From: Luteitalea pratensis
GTDB taxonomy: Bacteria > Acidobacteriota > Vicinamibacteria > Vicinamibacterales > Vicinamibacteraceae
Reading direction: 5' to 3'
Assembly (NCBI RefSeq): GCF_001618865.1
Contig: NZ_CP015136.1
Span: 1,895,001 to 1,959,000 of the forward strand
DNA length: 64,000 bases
Shown: positions 53,565 through 61,779 of the stretch, piece after piece
Numbering within the stretch: the stretch's first letter is position 1
How the letters are laid out: each line of letters begins with the position of its first letter
Made by a program: the position numbers and the translations under genes
The notes under the pieces: model-generated
Told to the model about the DNA's origin: nothing
The model's database searches: none
The model's input: only the letters and a program-made list of their open reading frames with translations

Positions 53565-56288
53565 TCAGTCCACGATATCCATCTGGTTCTTGCGATCGCC
53601 GAACGCCGGCGGCGGCGTGACCGATCGGAGCCCGATCTGGGAGAAGTGCTCGATGCTCTCGCGGGCCCAGAGTGGCTGTGCCAGCTCCTTGAACGTCTCC
53701 TGCAGGCGATCGCCGGAAGCCTGGCCGGCGCGGGGCGCCACGATCTTCGGCCGCGTCTGCAACTCGTGCACGATCGTGGCGGTCTTCGTCCTGATCGGAT
53801 TGAACTTCTGCTGCACGTCTTTGTAGGCGGTCTCCACACTCAACACGCGACCGCGCTGCGCCCGCAGGTACCTGCCCGCTTCGGCGTCGAACACTGCCTC
53901 GGCCTTCTTCCTGGTGGCAGGATTTTTCGCGGCAGCGATCGCCGTCGCGGCCTGCTCGAGGCCGGGGCGGGACGCAACCCATGCCGGATGCGCCACGCCG
54001 TTCCAATAGGGCACCACGAATGCGTTGTGGTGCGCTTTCATGTCTTCGAGCACCTCGAGGTACCGCAGGTGGAACTGGTAGGCCGGGTCCTTCGGGTCGC
54101 GCGAGGGCGGCCCGAAGAGCTCGTTGCGGACGATCCCCTGGTACGACCTCCAGAGCAGGGCGCGGTCGGCCGCGCCCGATGTGCCACCGAGCTTCGGCAC
54201 GTTGGTGACAATGAAGGGCATGTCGGTGTTCGGCACGAACTCCATGGCCGCCAGCTCGGCGAGGAACTGCTCGTCGTTCTTCGCCGAAGCGGCTGCGGGC
54301 TTTGCCCGCTGTTCACCCTTTTCGTCGAGCGTGTCCCAGACCTTGCGCAGTCGTGTGAGCTCGGCCGGGTCGTAGCGTGTGAAGGTGTCGTTGTGGATCA
54401 GGTATGCGGGCAGACCACTTCCGGTGACGATCAGCCCGACGTGCACGGGCAGCTGGATGTAACTGAGACGGAGTTTCAACGACGGCTGGTCGCGAATCAG
54501 CGACAGGATGTACGCGATGCGCAGCGCGTACACACCGCAGTCGTGCACCAGCTGCCCAGTCAGTGCCCGCGGGAAGGTGAGCGTCAGCAGGTTGTCGCCG
54601 AAGTCGTCGATGTTCATTGGCGAGTGCACCGTGAACGCCTTGAGGTAGACCTTGAGCAGGTCGATGACGGTATCGAGCGCCAGGTCGGCACGCTTGGTGG
54701 CCGAGAGGTTCTGCTCGAACTTGGCCTTCGCGAACTGCCGCCAGTCGTCGTCGCTGTGCAACCGCAGGCCCTTGCGGCCGAGAGCCGCGAGCGCGGCCTG
54801 GTTCTCGCGGGCATCGGCAGTGGGCTGCCCGGTCTTGGCATCCACTTCGAGCCCGTAGATGCGCTTCAACGCAGTCATCTGGCTCGTCCGGAGCGTGACG
54901 ATGCGCTGAGGCGGTAGTTGCTGGCTGGGCCGGGGGAAGGTGGTGCTGCTCTCCGCGTCGTACGACGTCAGCTTGACGGACCGCCGCAGCGCGGCGCGGC
55001 CCTCGAGGAAGCGGTCGACCTGCCGTAGTACATCCTTGTTGCCCTCTTTCGTGTAGACGGTCTCGTTGATGTCGAGGGTGGCGCTGGCCGTGGCCGTCGC
55101 CATCGGCGTCAATGCGCTGGCCAGGCGCTTTTCGACGTCGGACAGGCGCTTGGCCCGCTTGCCAGCGGTGAGGTCCTCGATGGCCGCTTCGAGCGCGAAC
55201 TGGTACGGCTGCTGCGCGGCCGCGAAGGTGTTCACGGCCAGTTGTTCGAGCCGTGCGTGGTAGCGCGCGATCGACACGATCGGGCTGGACTCCATCCCGA
55301 AGCGCGTGTCCGTGAGCCCGCCTTCGCCCTTCAGCCGTACGGTGTCTTCCTTGACCGCCGTCGCATCGAGGCCGTCGCGCTCGGCAAGGACCTGCGTGAA
55401 GAACGTGCGCATCGCGTCGACGACGCCGAGGTTGCGTTCGCCGGCACTGGCGTCCGCCCGTCCGGACAGTTCCGGCAGCGTGTTCTCCCACAGCCAGATC
55501 TCGTCGTCGAAGTAGCGGCGCACCCGCGAGCGGTTCTGCCCGAAATGCCAGAGCCTGAAGTACCAGGCACGGAAGCGACGGGCGGGCGCCCCTTGGCCGA
55601 GCAGCATCAGGCGCGTATGAAGGGTCGTCACCGTCGTCGAGCTCGGGTGGCCCTCCGGGTAGTGGGCGATGTGGGCCTTTTCGAGCGCGTCGAGTCGCGC
55701 CGGCAGTTCGGCCACCCGCTCCTGATCGACTGCGTCGCAGAGCGCGATGAAGGGGCGCAGTGCCAGCAACTCGTGACCCCACGACGCGTTCGTCCGCTGC
55801 AGCTCCTTCTCGTAGAAGAGCGTGGCCCTGGCATCCTTCTTCGATCGCAGGCTGGCGAGCACGCCATTTGCCGACTGCACGACGTGCGCGAGTTCGTGCG
55901 CGAGCAGCGCTCGTCCAGATTGACTCCGCGGCTGGTACTCGCCAGGCGCGAAGCCCACGTGTGTGCCAATGGCCACGGCTCGCGAGCCAAGGGTGCGCGC
56001 CGTCTGCGAGAGGTCGTCGTCGACGTGGACGCGGACCTGTGAGAAGTCGTGGTCGAAGCGCCGTTCGAAGTCCGAACGGACGCCTGGCTCCAGGGGCCGT
56101 CCTGATTGCGGGAGGGCCCGTTCTCCGAAGGCGGTGGTGCCAACAGACGACGAAGGTAGGGCCCGTTCTCCGAACGCGGCCCTGCCAACATGCGACGGCG
56201 CGACGACTGGTGTCAGCGCCCGGGCGGCCATCCCGTCGGCATCGTGTTCGAGACGATTGGGGCGACGCAGGCGCGAGAACGGCCTCAT
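53565..56288 (-). CDS. DUF4157 (eCIS-core) protein with candidate cysteine-protease-like domain
   Basis: 907 residues. Residues 66-140 are the eCIS-core domain DUF4157: EPGVRSDFERRFDHDFSQVRVHVDDDLSQTARTLGSRAVAIGTHVGFAPGEY and the metallopeptidase-like LLAHELAHVVQ (HELAH 131-135). Before it two 15-residue units repeat AFGERALP (38-45 and 53-60). The long C-terminal part is helical, with an enzyme-like block: LVHDCGVYALRIAYIL (Cys584) and LPVHVGLIV (His616), followed by LIHNDTF (Asn633/Asp634). This is the Cys-His-Asn/Asp order of papain-like and transglutaminase-like folds. DUF4157 is the domain most associated with eCIS loci and is often joined to toxin domains, so this is the leading cargo candidate. 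Confidence 0.87.
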   Translation of the reverse strand: MRPFSRLRRPNRLEHDADGMAARALTPVVAPSHVGRAAFGERALPSSSVGTTAFGERALPQSGRPLEPGVRSDFERRFDHDFSQVRVHVDDDLSQTARTLGSRAVAIGTHVGFAPGEYQPRSQSGRALLAHELAHVVQSANGVLASLRSKKDARATLFYEKELQRTNASWGHELLALRPFIALCDAVDQERVAELPARLDALEKAHIAHYPEGHPSSTTVTTLHTRLMLLGQGAPARRFRAWYFRLWHFGQNRSRVRRYFDDEIWLWENTLPELSGRADASAGERNLGVVDAMRTFFTQVLAERDGLDATAVKEDTVRLKGEGGLTDTRFGMESSPIVSIARYHARLEQLAVNTFAAAQQPYQFALEAAIEDLTAGKRAKRLSDVEKRLASALTPMATATASATLDINETVYTKEGNKDVLRQVDRFLEGRAALRRSVKLTSYDAESSTTFPRPSQQLPPQRIVTLRTSQMTALKRIYGLEVDAKTGQPTADARENQAALAALGRKGLRLHSDDDWRQFAKAKFEQNLSATKRADLALDTVIDLLKVYLKAFTVHSPMNIDDFGDNLLTLTFPRALTGQLVHDCGVYALRIAYILSLIRDQPSLKLRLSYIQLPVHVGLIVTGSGLPAYLIHNDTFTRYDPAELTRLRKVWDTLDEKGEQRAKPAAASAKNDEQFLAELAAMEFVPNTDMPFIVTNVPKLGGTSGAADRALLWRSYQGIVRNELFGPPSRDPKDPAYQFHLRYLEVLEDMKAHHNAFVVPYWNGVAHPAWVASRPGLEQAATAIAAAKNPATRKKAEAVFDAEAGRYLRAQRGRVLSVETAYKDVQQKFNPIRTKTATIVHELQTRPKIVAPRAGQASGDRLQETFKELAQPLWARESIEHFSQIGLRSVTPPPAFGDRKNQMDIVD

Positions 56289-56560
56289 GGCCTGCCTCCC
56301 GCACGCTCGACGGCATCGCGCACGGCTCGCGCAACGCTGCGACCGAGCTCGCGGCCATCTGCGAGAGACGCAATGGTCTGGCGGGGAGGAGCGACGCGTG
56401 GCGTTGCGGACACGTGCAGTGCGCGCGAGTCCACACCAGACAGCCAGTCGGTCAGCTCGACGGTGATCGCCGCGCGCATCGCCTCGATGTCTGCGGCGTT
56501 CAGCACGACGCCGTCGAGGACGATGCGATCGATGTCGATCCCGACGCGGCGAGGCGGCAT
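56285..56560 (-). CDS. Small eCIS-associated protein of unknown function (91 aa)
   Basis: 91 residues, VGIDIDRIVLDGVVLNAADIEAMRAAITVELTDWLSG then a linker and a terminal amphipathic helix GRELGRSVARAVRDAVERAG. A protein of this size with the start I-x-I-D-x-I-V-L-x-G occurs next to the ATPase in other eCIS loci as far as I recall; it has no known function. It overlaps the ATPase by one base and the DUF4157 gene by four, suggesting a chaperone or loading role for the cargo gene that follows (inference). Confidence 0.75.
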   Translation of the reverse strand: MPPRRVGIDIDRIVLDGVVLNAADIEAMRAAITVELTDWLSGVDSRALHVSATPRVAPPRQTIASLADGRELGRSVARAVRDAVERAGGRP

Positions 56561-58515
56561 CACAGCGCCTCCACTTCGTTGGTCGGCTGCTCGCGCTTGC
56601 GCATCTCCAGGCGCGCCGCCTCGCGAATCAGGGCCATGTCGACGGCCTGGTCGCGCGCGGCGGCCATGAACGCGGCCGTGAGCGCAATGCCGTGAATGGC
56701 CGCGCCGGTCACCGTCAGCCGCGCGAGGCGATCCACGTCGATGTCGCGGACGGGCGTCGCGGCAGGAAAGGCGCGGGCCCACATCGCGCGACGTTCCGCC
56801 TGCCCGGGAAACGGGAACGGGACAATGAAGCGCAGCCGGCGGACGAAGGCGGCGTCGACGTTGCTGCGCAGGTTGGTGGCCAGGATGGCCAGCCCGTCGA
56901 AGCTCTCGAGGCGCTGGAGCAGGTAGCTCGTCTCGATGTTCGCGTAGCGATCGTGGCTGTCCTTCACCTCGCTGCGCTTGCCGAACAGCGCGTCGGCCTC
57001 GTCGAACAGGAGCAGGGCACCGCCGTGCTCGGCGGCGTCGAACACCTCGCGGAGGTTCTTCTCGGTTTCGCCGATGTACTTGCTGACGATCGACGACAGG
57101 TCGATCCGGTACAGATCGAGCTGCAGGTCGGCAGCGAGCACTTCGGCCGCCATCGTCTTGCCCGTGCCGCTCTCGCCGGCAAAGAGTGCCGTCACGCCGA
57201 GCCCGCGTGCCGATCGCGCGCGCCAGCCCCAGCGCTCGTGCACCTGGTGCCTGTACCGCACCTGCTCGGCCAGGTGCTGCAGCAGCCGAATCGCGTCCGG
57301 GGGCAGCACGATGTCCTTCCATGTGGCCCGCGCGTCGATGCGCTGCGCGAGGCCGTTCAGCCGCGGGCGCGCGAATGCGACGCTGGCGCGCCAGAGTGCC
57401 GTACACGCTGGAGGCGCCCCGTGGCCCGCAGACGCGAGATCCGCGATGCGATCGATCTCGGCGGTGTCGAAGTCGAACTGTGCGGCGAGCCTGGCAGCTC
57501 CGTCGCATCCCCGGCCCGGCACCGCGACCTCGGCCCACCGGTCGTGCTGCTCCTCGGCCGTGGGCGTCGTCACGTCCACGAGCAGCGCGTCTGCCGACAG
57601 GGCGCGGGACGCCTCCCTGACGCTGACGAACACGCTGCCGCCGATGGCATCGGCCTCTGACGACGCGAGCCTGGTGACCGTCGCGATTTGCAGTGGCGTC
57701 GGATCGGTGTCGTGCAGGTCGACGAGCAACGCCAGCGGCAGCAGCCGCCGCTCGCGCTGGAAGAGCCGCACGAACGTCTCGGCCTCGGCAGGTGGCTGGG
57801 ACAGCGCCTCCGGCAGCAGGCCGCGCAACTGGCAGCCCTCGGCGGTCGCGGCCGCGGCCGCCACTGACGCCTTGCTCGATCGATTCGGCCCCGCCAGTTG
57901 CACGAGGACCCGGCCGGTGGCGGCATGCCGCTGCGCGATCATGTCGGCGATGTCCTGCTGCGACGCGGGGAGCGGCAGTGCGGGCATCGAGGCCGGTACG
58001 AGCACTGGCAGCAGGCGTTCGTCGATGGTGTTGAGTCCCTTGGCAAAGTGCACGATGCGCTCGTCGGCCCGCAGGGGCGCCAGTGTCACTGGCACGGCGC
58101 CGTGGGCCGACAGCTCGATCAGCCGCCAGTAGCGCAAGGGTCTCGTGACCGAGAGCGCCTCCCATTCGGGAGCGTCGAACAGCGCCAGCGCGAGCGCGAA
58201 CGTCGGATGAGGCTGCGACGGATTGTCCTGGGCCCTCGCAAACAGGTGTGCCATCCCCGTGTCGAGCGCGGACGCGACGCCGAGCAGCAGGACGTGCCGT
58301 TCGAAGACGCTGAGGCCGAACGCCTGCGAGAGCAGCACGAGTGCGGGCGGTGGCTCACTGGTTTCGGCCTCGCGAAGTCGTTCGGCCAGCGCGTCGAGCT
58401 CCGTGCCGTCGCCCTGTCCGCCGGCGATGAAGACCTCGAGCCGGAGGCGCAGCCAGTGCACGGCCGTCGCCAGCCAGGCGTCGTTGTGCGCCCGCCAGGC
58501 GCCCACGTCCATCAT
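56560..58515 (-). CDS. eCIS AAA+ ATPase (Pvc15/Afp15-like)
   Basis: 651 residues from ATG 58513-58515. The N-terminal half is a helical/alpha-beta region with a degenerate ATPase-like fold (GRVLVQLAGPNRSSKASVAAAAA). The C-terminal AAA+ domain has Walker A GESGTGKT (447-454), Walker B ALLLFDEAD (DEAD 505-508), sensor 1 ILATNLRSNVD and arginine-finger region FVRRLRFIVPFPFP. Every eCIS family carries such an ATPase; it is thought to assist particle assembly or cargo loading. Overlaps of 1 and 4 bases join it to its neighbours. Confidence 0.93.
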   Translation of the reverse strand: MMDVGAWRAHNDAWLATAVHWLRLRLEVFIAGGQGDGTELDALAERLREAETSEPPPALVLLSQAFGLSVFERHVLLLGVASALDTGMAHLFARAQDNPSQPHPTFALALALFDAPEWEALSVTRPLRYWRLIELSAHGAVPVTLAPLRADERIVHFAKGLNTIDERLLPVLVPASMPALPLPASQQDIADMIAQRHAATGRVLVQLAGPNRSSKASVAAAAATAEGCQLRGLLPEALSQPPAEAETFVRLFQRERRLLPLALLVDLHDTDPTPLQIATVTRLASSEADAIGGSVFVSVREASRALSADALLVDVTTPTAEEQHDRWAEVAVPGRGCDGAARLAAQFDFDTAEIDRIADLASAGHGAPPACTALWRASVAFARPRLNGLAQRIDARATWKDIVLPPDAIRLLQHLAEQVRYRHQVHERWGWRARSARGLGVTALFAGESGTGKTMAAEVLAADLQLDLYRIDLSSIVSKYIGETEKNLREVFDAAEHGGALLLFDEADALFGKRSEVKDSHDRYANIETSYLLQRLESFDGLAILATNLRSNVDAAFVRRLRFIVPFPFPGQAERRAMWARAFPAATPVRDIDVDRLARLTVTGAAIHGIALTAAFMAAARDQAVDMALIREAARLEMRKREQPTNEVEAL

Positions 58516-59777
58516 GGGATCGTCACCGTGGGGCCGACATACTGGTTGAACGTCGGGCTGCCGGCATCGCTGTCCACCACGAGCGGACTCATCGCACCGT
58601 CGACCTGCACCCGCAGGAGGTGTGTACCCGGCGGCCAACCGGGCGGAATGGTCACGGTAATCGTCCCGCTCGTTGGCGGATCGTCGTCGGGACGCGCGAG
58701 CACCAGCAGCGCGGAGTCGCCGGGCAGCACGACGACACGCTGGTCGCGGGCGATCGGCGGCGACACAGCGATGCTGAGGGTGCGATCGGCGGCAAGCGTG
58801 TGCGGCGACGGGCTGGTGACGATCGGCGTGACCACGAACGCCGCGACGTTGGACTCGACGCCGACACCTGGCCTCGCGGTGGGCGGCTCGCCGAGCTGCA
58901 CTTCGTGCACGACCTGCACGGCGGCGAGCCCTGCGCGAAGGGACGCCGGGATGGTGAGTTGCACCGAGTCTCCAGAGACGGCCTGCGCTGCTGGCGCGAC
59001 CTGCTGGCTGCCGACACGCACCTTCGTGATTCCACCGCGGAGCGACTGCCCTCGCAAGCGCACGGCCGTGCCCACCGGTCCGAACGCGGGGTCGACCTGC
59101 TCGATGACCGGCCGTGCGACCGGCACCACGTGCAGCTTCGCCTCGCGTACCGGCAGCGCTGCGCGCGTGGGCGTCGTGCGCTGCAGCAGCACGACCGACA
59201 CCGTGTATGCCATCGTCGGCCGGTAGCGCGCCTGCATGGCCGCCCACAGCTTCGACAGCTCGTCGGTGGTGAGGTACCGCGGCGTCAGTTTGCACTGCTC
59301 GATCTGATCGGCGAGGTCGGCCGGGTTGCGATCGATCACCGACGCCGGCATCAGCCTGTCGCTGACCGGCGAGTTCGCGCTGAACGTACGCCTGATGGCC
59401 TGACGCGTGAGGACCGGTGTCTCGTGCATCAACTGCATCGCGTACCCGAGCAGCACCTCGGCATCGAGATCCTGCGCGCCGTAGGCCGTGAGCAGGTAGT
59501 GCAGGTCCACCGCCAGCGGCGGGTTGGACAGCCGCTGATCGCCGCCGCTCGACCGCGACGGCAAATCCGCGTTGCGCCATCCGGGATTCGCGGTCACCTG
59601 GTAGAGGAACACGTTGAGCTGACTCGGCTCGTCGGCGCCGGTGGCAATGCGGTCCGGCGGCAGCGCACTGACCTTGACGGTGCCCAGGATCGCGGAGAGA
59701 TCGCTGTTGACCAGTCCGTCGTTGAGGAGATCCTTCAGGACGGCCGTGACAGTCGCGAACGCGAGCGGGCCGCTCAT
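58512..59777 (-). CDS. eCIS tail terminator, Pvc16/DUF4255 with IPT/TIG-like domain
   Basis: 421 residues. FATVTAVLKDLLNDGLVNSDL then QLNVFLYQVTANPGWRNADLPSR and PPLAVDLHYLLTAYGAQDLDAEVLLGYAMQLMHETPVLTRQAIR is the DUF4255/Pvc16 N-terminal domain, which caps the sheath and tube at the distal end. The C-terminal part adds an IPT/TIG-like beta-sandwich (IEQVDPAFGPVGTAVRLRGQSLRGGITKVRVGSQQVAP) and another beta unit (ITVTIPPGWPPGTHLLRVQVDG). The extra sandwich is frequent in acidobacterial and cyanobacterial versions. Confidence 0.9.
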   Translation of the reverse strand: MSGPLAFATVTAVLKDLLNDGLVNSDLSAILGTVKVSALPPDRIATGADEPSQLNVFLYQVTANPGWRNADLPSRSSGGDQRLSNPPLAVDLHYLLTAYGAQDLDAEVLLGYAMQLMHETPVLTRQAIRRTFSANSPVSDRLMPASVIDRNPADLADQIEQCKLTPRYLTTDELSKLWAAMQARYRPTMAYTVSVVLLQRTTPTRAALPVREAKLHVVPVARPVIEQVDPAFGPVGTAVRLRGQSLRGGITKVRVGSQQVAPAAQAVSGDSVQLTIPASLRAGLAAVQVVHEVQLGEPPTARPGVGVESNVAAFVVTPIVTSPSPHTLAADRTLSIAVSPPIARDQRVVVLPGDSALLVLARPDDDPPTSGTITVTIPPGWPPGTHLLRVQVDGAMSPLVVDSDAGSPTFNQYVGPTVTIP

Positions 59778-60490
59778 CGCGTCCCCCTGCGTGTTCGCGC
59801 CGCGAGATACTCGTCGAGCGTCAGCGGCGGCGCCGTTGACGGCTGGCGCCGCGCCGGTGGACGCTCGGCGGCGGTTGCGCGGACCTCGATGCGACCGATG
59901 CTGATCCGGATCTCGGGTGCGAGTTGTTCGTGAGCCTCAGCGGGACCCTCCCGCAGTGGCTCGGCGCGCGCGCGGCGAATCTGAGGAACCTCCGCGCGAG
60001 TCACCGGCTGGATCGGCGCGACGACGTGGGCACGCAGTTCACGCGGCGCGACGCTCGCTGCCGGAAGGCGAGTCGGGGTCGCCTGGGCAGGTGCAACAAC
60101 CGCGACGGGCACACGCGCAGGCGCCGCCGTGGACACGAGTTGCGCCGTGCGTCCCAGCACGTTGGGCAACCTTGATGCCGCGTCTGGAGCGTGTCGCGAG
60201 CTGTGATAGGCCGCATCGGTCGACCCCGGCGGAGGGAGCTGCATCTCGGTCGCGACAATGGCGGGCGAGTCGTAAGGCTCGCGCGCCCGCGGCGTCGGCG
60301 GAGGCTGGGTCTGTTCCCGCGTCACGAGCAGCGGGGGAGATGCGGCCGGCACGCGCGTCGCGGTTTCTTCGTCGACGACGAGGCCGTGCGATGTCCGCGG
60401 CAACGCTTCGTAGGCCAACGGCAGTCGTGGCTGCACGGTCGACTCCGGGCGCCGCGTACGGCGGACGAGATCGGTCAGGAGGTCGTACAT
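59774..60490 (-). CDS. Disordered eCIS-associated protein with conserved C-terminal motif
   Basis: 238 residues, Pro/Ala/Arg-rich and probably disordered for the first 180. The end is ordered-looking: PEIRISIGRIEVRATAAERPPAR then PPLTLDEYLAARTRRG. The phrase IxxGRIEVRA followed by LxLDEYL resembles eCIS proteins encoded beside DUF4255. No enzymatic motif is seen. It may be a linker, scaffolding or cap-binding protein. It overlaps the Pvc16 gene by 4 bases. Confidence 0.75.
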   Translation of the reverse strand: MYDLLTDLVRRTRRPESTVQPRLPLAYEALPRTSHGLVVDEETATRVPAASPPLLVTREQTQPPPTPRAREPYDSPAIVATEMQLPPPGSTDAAYHSSRHAPDAASRLPNVLGRTAQLVSTAAPARVPVAVVAPAQATPTRLPAASVAPRELRAHVVAPIQPVTRAEVPQIRRARAEPLREGPAEAHEQLAPEIRISIGRIEVRATAAERPPARRQPSTAPPLTLDEYLAARTRRGTR

Positions 60491-60498
60491 GGCGCCGG

Positions 60499-61245
60499 TC
60501 AGGCCGGGGCGGCCATCTCCAGGTAGAGGCGTCGGCGTGCCGGGCTGAGCGCGAGGATGTCGTGTTCACTCCAGCCATAGGCGCGTGCGAGGGCGTGCAC
60601 TTCCTGGAGCGTGCGCCGCGCCCAGGCGTCCACCTCGCGCCAGAGGAATGTTTCGATCGCGAACGGCACCTCGGCGGCCCGGCCGCACGCCGGGCACTCG
60701 ATGGCGAGTGACGTGGGCACGTCACCGTGCTCGGCCGCGATCGCATCGGCCACGCGCTCGCCGATCACGGGCTCGTGCGCGAGGACGTGCTGCACATCGA
60801 GCGCGTCGCCGCCGCGCATTGCCGACGCCACGCAGCAGGCGAGGAGCCTGGCGCGGGCGAGACGCTCGTCGTCCTCGGCGGCGGCAACCATGAGGTCGGC
60901 TGCCGTCGGCAGGCGCCACGTGATCGCGACGTCGCCGACCTGCAGCTGCCGAGGCTGCTCATCGTCCGCATGTGGCGCGCACCGAAGCTGCAGCAAGTCC
61001 AGCCGCATCTCGAGCGGTTCGCCGCAGTGCGGGCACGGCACCAGTCCATCGGCGAAGCGGCCGAAGTGCCGCAGTCGCACGTCGAAGAGCGCGGCATCAC
61101 GTCGCCGGACGGTCCAGTGCGTGATGTCGTCGAGCGGAGCCTGCTCGTTCGCGACCGCGGCCAGCCGAAGGGCGCGCTCCGGCATCGGCAGGGGAGACGC
61201 GTCTTCCCACGCCTGCAGGAGGCCAGCGGCATCGGCGAAGGGCAT
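60499..61245 (-). CDS. Zinc-ribbon baseplate/hub-assembly-chaperone-like eCIS protein
   Basis: 248 residues. LLQAWEDASPLPMPERALRLAAVA and RRDAALFDVRLRHFGRFADGLVPCPHCGEPLEM (Cys71, Cys74) pair with a second knuckle IECPACGRAAEVPF (Cys184, Cys187). EVDAWARRTLQEVHALARAYGWSEHDILALSPARRRLYLEMA is the conserved tail. The layout resembles the T4-type baseplate hub assembly chaperone family found in eCIS loci. It probably helps build the hub and is not in the final particle (family-based inference). It overlaps the tube gene by one base. Confidence 0.82.
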   Translation of the reverse strand: MPFADAAGLLQAWEDASPLPMPERALRLAAVANEQAPLDDITHWTVRRRDAALFDVRLRHFGRFADGLVPCPHCGEPLEMRLDLLQLRCAPHADDEQPRQLQVGDVAITWRLPTAADLMVAAAEDDERLARARLLACCVASAMRGGDALDVQHVLAHEPVIGERVADAIAAEHGDVPTSLAIECPACGRAAEVPFAIETFLWREVDAWARRTLQEVHALARAYGWSEHDILALSPARRRLYLEMAAPA

Positions 61246-61766
61246 CACGGCACCGAGAACGTGGGCTCGCTGGGCTCCACCACCTCGAGGTCGCGTTCCC
61301 AGCCCTCGTGTTCCAGCTTGATGTGCTGGATCAGCACCGCGTTCGCGTTTCCGTCCAGATCGGCTTGCGCCTGGAACTCGGACACCCAGCACCGGTACAC
61401 GCGATACGCGAGCACGACCTGGCCGGCCTCGTTGTAGAGCTCGATGATGAGGTCCTTGCGGAAGTCGCGCAGCGACACCTCGGCCCCGAGCCCCGCACCG
61501 AAGTTCCAGACCTTGTTGGCCCAGCGTTCGAACTCGACGTCGTGGGTCACGCCGCGCTCGAGCGTGATCGCCTCGTACTCGGTGCGTCCCGGCGACTTGC
61601 GAGTGCTGCTCGGATCGCCGCCCTCGCGGTGCTTGACTACTTCGGTGGTGCGCTTGAGGGCGCTCACCTTGCTCACGCCCGCCACGTAGCGGCCGTCCCA
61701 CTTCACCCGGAACTTGAAGTTCTTGTACGGGTCGAAGCGCTGTGCGTTGACCGTGAACTGCGCCAT
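61245..61766 (-). CDS. eCIS inner tube protein (T4 gp19-like)
   Basis: 173 residues: FDPYKNFKFRVKWDGRYVAGVSKVSALKRTTEVVKHREGGDPSSTRKSPGRTEYEAITLERGVTHD and ELYNEAGQVVLAYRVYRCWVSEFQAQADLDGNANAVLIQHIKLEHEGW. This is the canonical gp19/Pvc1-type tube subunit. A GGAGGGG site precedes ATG 61764-61766. It is the only tube-type gene in the locus, whereas Afp and PVC have two. Confidence 0.96.
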   Translation of the reverse strand: MAQFTVNAQRFDPYKNFKFRVKWDGRYVAGVSKVSALKRTTEVVKHREGGDPSSTRKSPGRTEYEAITLERGVTHDVEFERWANKVWNFGAGLGAEVSLRDFRKDLIIELYNEAGQVVLAYRVYRCWVSEFQAQADLDGNANAVLIQHIKLEHEGWERDLEVVEPSEPTFSVP

Positions 61767-61779
61767 GTCCCCTCCGCGC

